Of a DNA stretch of 8,287 nt, positions 5,617 through 8,287 are shown piece after piece. A program made the position numbers and the translations under genes. The stretch is from Gallionella sp. GTDB lineage: Bacteria > Pseudomonadota > Gammaproteobacteria > Burkholderiales > Gallionellaceae. The stretch is taken from assembly GCA_017880945.1 (NCBI GenBank), contig JADGRM010000090.1:1-8287 (forward strand), written 5' to 3'. Below the pieces are notes generated by a model. That model did no database searches and was not told the DNA's origin. It saw only the letters and a program-made list of their open reading frames with translations. Position 1 is the stretch's first letter. Each line of letters begins with the position of its first letter.

Positions 5617-6963
5617 TTACAGAAACCGCGCGACCATGCCCTTTGCCAGCTCACCCTGCAACGGTATCTGCACACGATGACCGCTGCCGGGCGCGGTGGT
5701 GAGCGCTTCGCCTGAAAGGCTGTGCATCTCGTTCAACACGACAATGTGATTGCCGGAGGGGTGGATGATCTCGAGTTTGTCGCCGACCTGGAACTTGTTC
5801 TTCACGTCGATCACAGCGATGCCGTTCGCGCAATTCACGATGTCACCGACGTATTGCTGGCGGGTGCTCTCGGAGTGGCCGCGCAGGTAGTTCTGCTGTT
5901 CATGGGTGTGGTGGCGTTCGTAGAAGCCGTCGGTGTAACCGCGGTTCGCCAAGGCATCCAGCGCGCCGAGCAGTGAATAATTGAACGGCCTGCCCGCAAC
6001 CGCATCGTCGATCGCCTGCCGATATACCTGCGCGGTGCGTGCCACGTAGTAGATGGACTTGGTGCGGCCTTCGACTTTCAGCGAATCAATGCCGATCTTT
6101 GCCAGCCGCTCGACGTGCTCGACGGCGCGCAGGTCCTTCGAGTTCATGATGTAGGTGCCGTGCTCGTCTTCGATCACCGGCATCAGCTCATCGGGATGAT
6201 CCTGGCGCGAGATCAGGTAAACCTTGTCGGCAGCGGGGTGGCGCGGTTGCGAGCCGCAGGCGGAGAGATTGGATGCGCCCATCGCCTCATCGAAATTGAA
6301 ATCTATTTTCTGCAAGTCGCCGGTGGCGTCTTCTTCGGCATCCTTGACCTTGTAATCCCAGCGGCAGGAATTGGTACAGGTACCCTGGTTCGGATCGCGG
6401 TGATTGAAGTAACCGGACAGCAAACATCGCCCCGAATAGGCGATGCACAGCGCGCCGTGCACGAAAACTTCCAGCTCGATATCCGGGCATTCCTGGCGTA
6501 TCTCTTCGATCTCGTCCAGCGACAATTCGCGCGACAGAATGATGCGCGACACGCCGAGCTTTTGCCAGAATTTCACGCCGGCATAATTCACCGTGTTGGC
6601 CTGCACCGAGAGATGGACAGGCATGTCCGGGAATTCCTCGCGCACCATCATGATCAGGCCGGGGTCCGCCATGATCAAGGCATCCGGTTGCATCGCGATG
6701 ACCGGGCGCATATCGGCCAGGTAGGTTTTGACCTTGGCGTTGTGCGGCATCAGATTGCTTGCGACAAAGAATTTTTTTCCGAGCTGGTGTGCTTCGCTGA
6801 TGCCGATCTCCAGTTGCTCCAGCTGGAATTCGTTGTTGCGCGCACGCAGGGAATAGCGAGGCTGTCCTGCATACACCGCGTCCGCGCCGAAGGCGAAGGC
6901 GGTGCGCATCTTGTCCAGCGTGCCGGCAGGCAAGAGTAGTTCAGGGGCGCGCAATGTGCTCAT
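5617..6963 (-). CDS. trhP: Peptidase U32 family tRNA hydroxylation protein TrhP (YegQ)
   Basis: The 448-aa product matches E. coli TrhP/YegQ (about 453 aa), which is needed for 5-hydroxylation of uridine 34 in tRNAs, the first step toward cmo5U/mo5U wobble bases. In E. coli this route depends on prephenate. The N-terminus APELLLPAGTLDKMR and GADAVYAGQPRYSLRARNNEF is family-specific. The U32 signature is at residues 165-203, with four cysteines (C173, C180, C196, C200) in FVHGALCIAYSGRC and GTCTNSCRWDY as expected iron-sulfur ligands. EDEHGTYIMNSKDLRA and SLKVEGRTKS follow, and a C-terminal small domain begins near residue 370. I chose the ATG at 6963 because it begins the family N-terminus and overlaps the metF stop (ATGA); a longer open frame to 7254 is antisense-free extension inside metF and unrelated. 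Confidence 0.95.
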   Translation of the reverse strand: MSTLRAPELLLPAGTLDKMRTAFAFGADAVYAGQPRYSLRARNNEFQLEQLEIGISEAHQLGKKFFVASNLMPHNAKVKTYLADMRPVIAMQPDALIMADPGLIMMVREEFPDMPVHLSVQANTVNYAGVKFWQKLGVSRIILSRELSLDEIEEIRQECPDIELEVFVHGALCIAYSGRCLLSGYFNHRDPNQGTCTNSCRWDYKVKDAEEDATGDLQKIDFNFDEAMGASNLSACGSQPRHPAADKVYLISRQDHPDELMPVIEDEHGTYIMNSKDLRAVEHVERLAKIGIDSLKVEGRTKSIYYVARTAQVYRQAIDDAVAGRPFNYSLLGALDALANRGYTDGFYERHHTHEQQNYLRGHSESTRQQYVGDIVNCANGIAVIDVKNKFQVGDKLEIIHPSGNHIVVLNEMHSLSGEALTTAPGSGHRVQIPLQGELAKGMVARFL

Positions 6964-7796
6964 TTCGGCAATCCCAGTCGCTGCCAGATCGCCAATGTTG
7001 GCGCGGCCTGGTTCAGCGTGTAGAAATGCAGGCCCGGCGCGCCGCCCTTTAACAGGCGTTCGCACAATGCAGTGACCACATCCTGGCCAAATTCCTGTAT
7101 CGATGCGCTGTCGTCGCCGTAGCCTTCCAGCTTGCGGCGCATCCAGCGCGGGATCTCCGCACCGCAGGCATCGGAGAAGCGCGCCAACTGGGCGAATTTC
7201 ACGATGGGCATGATGCCCGGCACGATGGGAACAGTGACGCCCAGTCTGCGGCACTCTTCAACAAAGCGGAAATAGGCGTCGGCGTTGTAGAAATACTGGG
7301 TGATGGCGGAATCCGCCCCGGCAGAGACCTTTCGCGTGAAGTTGAGGATGTCGTCCTGTGCGGATCTGGCCTGCGGATGAAACTCCGGATAGGCCGCCAC
7401 CTCGATATGAAAGTGCTCGCCGGTTTGCGCGCGGATGAACGACACCAGTTCGTTGGCGTATTGAAACTCGCCGATGCTGCCCATGCCGGACGGCATATCG
7501 CCGCGCAACGCCACGATGCGCTTGATGCCCATATCCTTGTATGTGTTCAGCATGGTACGGATGTTCTCGCGCGTCGAGCCGACGCAGGACAAGTGTGGCG
7601 CGGCGTTATAACCCTCGGCCTTGATCCGCCGTATGGTTTCCAGCGTGCGGTCTTGCGTCGAACCGCCTGCACCGAATGTGACAGAGAAAAACTCCGGCTT
7701 GAGCGATGCCAGTTGCTTGCGCGTGGCCGCGAGCTTTTCCACGCCCTCCGGGGTTTGCGGCGGGAAAAATTCAAAACTAAAAAGTGGTTTGTTCAT
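6960..7796 (-). CDS. metF: 5,10-methylenetetrahydrofolate reductase MetF
   Basis: The 278-aa flavoprotein reduces 5,10-methylene-THF to 5-methyl-THF, supplying the methyl group for methionine and hence SAM. It shows FSFEFFPP (residues 6-13, E9 equivalent to the E. coli catalytic Glu28), SVTFGAGGS (38-46), ALRGDMP (96-102, D100), VAAYPEFHP (133-141), ITQYFYNADAYFRF (165-178, Q167) and PGIMPI. The C-terminus GLHFYTLN is typical. Length is slightly below E. coli MetF (296 aa) because the N-terminus is short. It starts 7 bp after the holin-like gene, with GAGAA as a modest ribosome-binding site, and overlaps trhP by 4 bp, so all three are likely one transcript. No MetR or MetJ box was recognised. 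Confidence 0.97.
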   Translation of the reverse strand: MNKPLFSFEFFPPQTPEGVEKLAATRKQLASLKPEFFSVTFGAGGSTQDRTLETIRRIKAEGYNAAPHLSCVGSTRENIRTMLNTYKDMGIKRIVALRGDMPSGMGSIGEFQYANELVSFIRAQTGEHFHIEVAAYPEFHPQARSAQDDILNFTRKVSAGADSAITQYFYNADAYFRFVEECRRLGVTVPIVPGIMPIVKFAQLARFSDACGAEIPRWMRRKLEGYGDDSASIQEFGQDVVTALCERLLKGGAPGLHFYTLNQAAPTLAIWQRLGLPK

Positions 7797-7803
7797 GCTG
7801 TTC

Positions 7804-8175
7804 TCATCTGTTGTGTGGCCTCATCAATTGTGCGGCAGCCGAGGACAGCGCCCAGGAAAAAATACTGTAAAGCACCGCGCCCAAAACGCCGTGCCAGAAA
7901 CTGTCCACGACAAAACCGCGCAGCACCGAACCAACCAGCCAGAACAGTGTGCCGTTGATCACGAAGATGAACAGTCCCAGGGTGAGCATCGTCACCGGCA
8001 AGGTAAGCAACAGCAGCATCGGCCTGATCAATGTATTGACCAATCCAAGAAAAAACGCCGCGATCAGCGCCGAACCGAAACCGTCCACATGTATGCCCGG
8101 CACAAAGTTCGCCACTGCGAGCAATGCGAGTGCATTGAGTATCCAGATCAACAGTAACTTCAATTGCGGATTCAT
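7804..8175 (-). CDS. Phage holin family 4 (4-TM) membrane protein
   Basis: The 123-aa product has four hydrophobic segments at about residues 6-25, 33-57, 59-84 and 94-115. The PGIHVDGF motif after the first segment and NTLIRPMLLLLTLPVTMLTLG are characteristic of Pfam PF04020 (Phage_holin_4_2) proteins. Despite the name these are mostly chromosomal inner-membrane proteins of unknown function. In betaproteobacteria this gene often stands between ahcY and metF, which fits here downstream; ahcY is not seen within the window. The ATG at 8175 has GGAAGGG about 8 bases upstream; a longer frame to 8268 adds a Cys/Arg-rich stretch unlike the family and is not used. Confidence 0.88.
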   Translation of the reverse strand: MNPQLKLLLIWILNALALLAVANFVPGIHVDGFGSALIAAFFLGLVNTLIRPMLLLLTLPVTMLTLGLFIFVINGTLFWLVGSVLRGFVVDSFWHGVLGAVLYSIFSWALSSAAAQLMRPHNR

Positions 8176-8287
8176 TTTCGTTTCCCTTCCATGGATTTGC
8201 CCGCCCCGGCAACTTGCGTATGGGCAGCATGCGCACGCAACGCCGACCCGTATGCGGATAGACACCACTCGCCCATCCGGGTGCCCG
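8176..8287 (-). other. Leader region of the holin-metF-trhP operon
   Basis: This is the sequence between the holin-like start and the window end. It contains an exact 6-bp inverted repeat, TTGCGT (8214-8219) and ACGCAA (8235-8240), with a 15-nt loop holding the palindrome GCATGC. I looked for conserved SAH-riboswitch segments and the usual C-terminal end of AhcY and found neither. No promoter hexamers stand out. The region is cut by the window edge. Confidence 0.4.

Noticed and set aside
6115..6939. 274-aa plus-strand open frame
   Set aside because: It is entirely antisense to trhP, whose family signature is unmistakable; no domain is visible in the plus-strand product.
7804..8175. Prophage origin suggested by the holin-like protein
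   Set aside because: PF04020 proteins are usually chromosomal in this group, no lysis or structural phage genes are nearby, and the gene sits in a metabolic operon.
8176..8287. SAH riboswitch upstream of the metF operon
   Set aside because: I checked for the conserved purine-rich and GGC-rich segments by eye and did not find them; such riboswitches normally precede ahcY, which is outside the window.

Overview
The window looks like chromosomal DNA of a betaproteobacterium. The protein sequences and gene order (small 4-TM holin-like gene, metF, and a YegQ/TrhP U32 protein; MidA-type methyltransferase beside a pteridine reductase and ttcA) suggest the Nitrosomonadales/Gallionellaceae area. This placement is an inference from recognised families, not a database result. 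Most of the sequence is GC-rich housekeeping DNA, with one AT-richer accessory patch in the middle (about 4345-5210).

Left block (1-3829). Bases 1-187 hold no convincing gene but carry a 20-bp near-perfect palindrome. A MidA/NDUFAF7-type methyltransferase (188-1378, minus) diverges from a pteridine-reductase-type SDR gene (1445-2185, plus) across a 66-bp spacer with a consensus TATAAT. The SDR gene is followed 9 bp later by ttcA (2195-3109), the tRNA C32 thiolase. A separately spaced gene with its own Shine-Dalgarno and signal peptide encodes a small YfaZ-like outer-membrane protein (3263-3829).

Middle block (3893-5544, all minus). A YhcH/YjgK/YiaL-family sugar protein (3893-4348) overlaps by ATGA the end of an unrecognised, AT-richer 169-aa gene (4345-4854). 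Upstream lies the broken N-terminus of an XRE-type antitoxin (COG5606-like; 4879-5052), then a small GIY-YIG nuclease gene (5209-5544). Four copies of one short dispersed repeat (core CTTCGACARGCTCAGG) lie at about 242, 5125, 5221 and 5571. Two copies supply the C-terminal codons of the methyltransferase and the GIY-YIG protein, and two bracket the GIY-YIG gene in inverted orientation.

Right block (5617-8175, minus). A compact operon encodes a 4-TM holin-like membrane protein, MetF (methylenetetrahydrofolate reductase) and TrhP (tRNA U34 hydroxylation), with a 7-bp gap and then a 4-bp overlap. It joins methyl-group supply to a tRNA wobble-base modification gene; together with ttcA the window has two tRNA-modification genes. 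Bases 8176-8287 are leader or intergenic sequence with one inverted repeat.

I see no CRISPR array, rRNA, tRNA, insertion sequence or clearly new multi-gene system. The least ordinary elements are the repeat family that rewrites gene ends, its bracketing of a GIY-YIG nuclease gene, the antitoxin relic, and the orphan gene coupled to yhcH.
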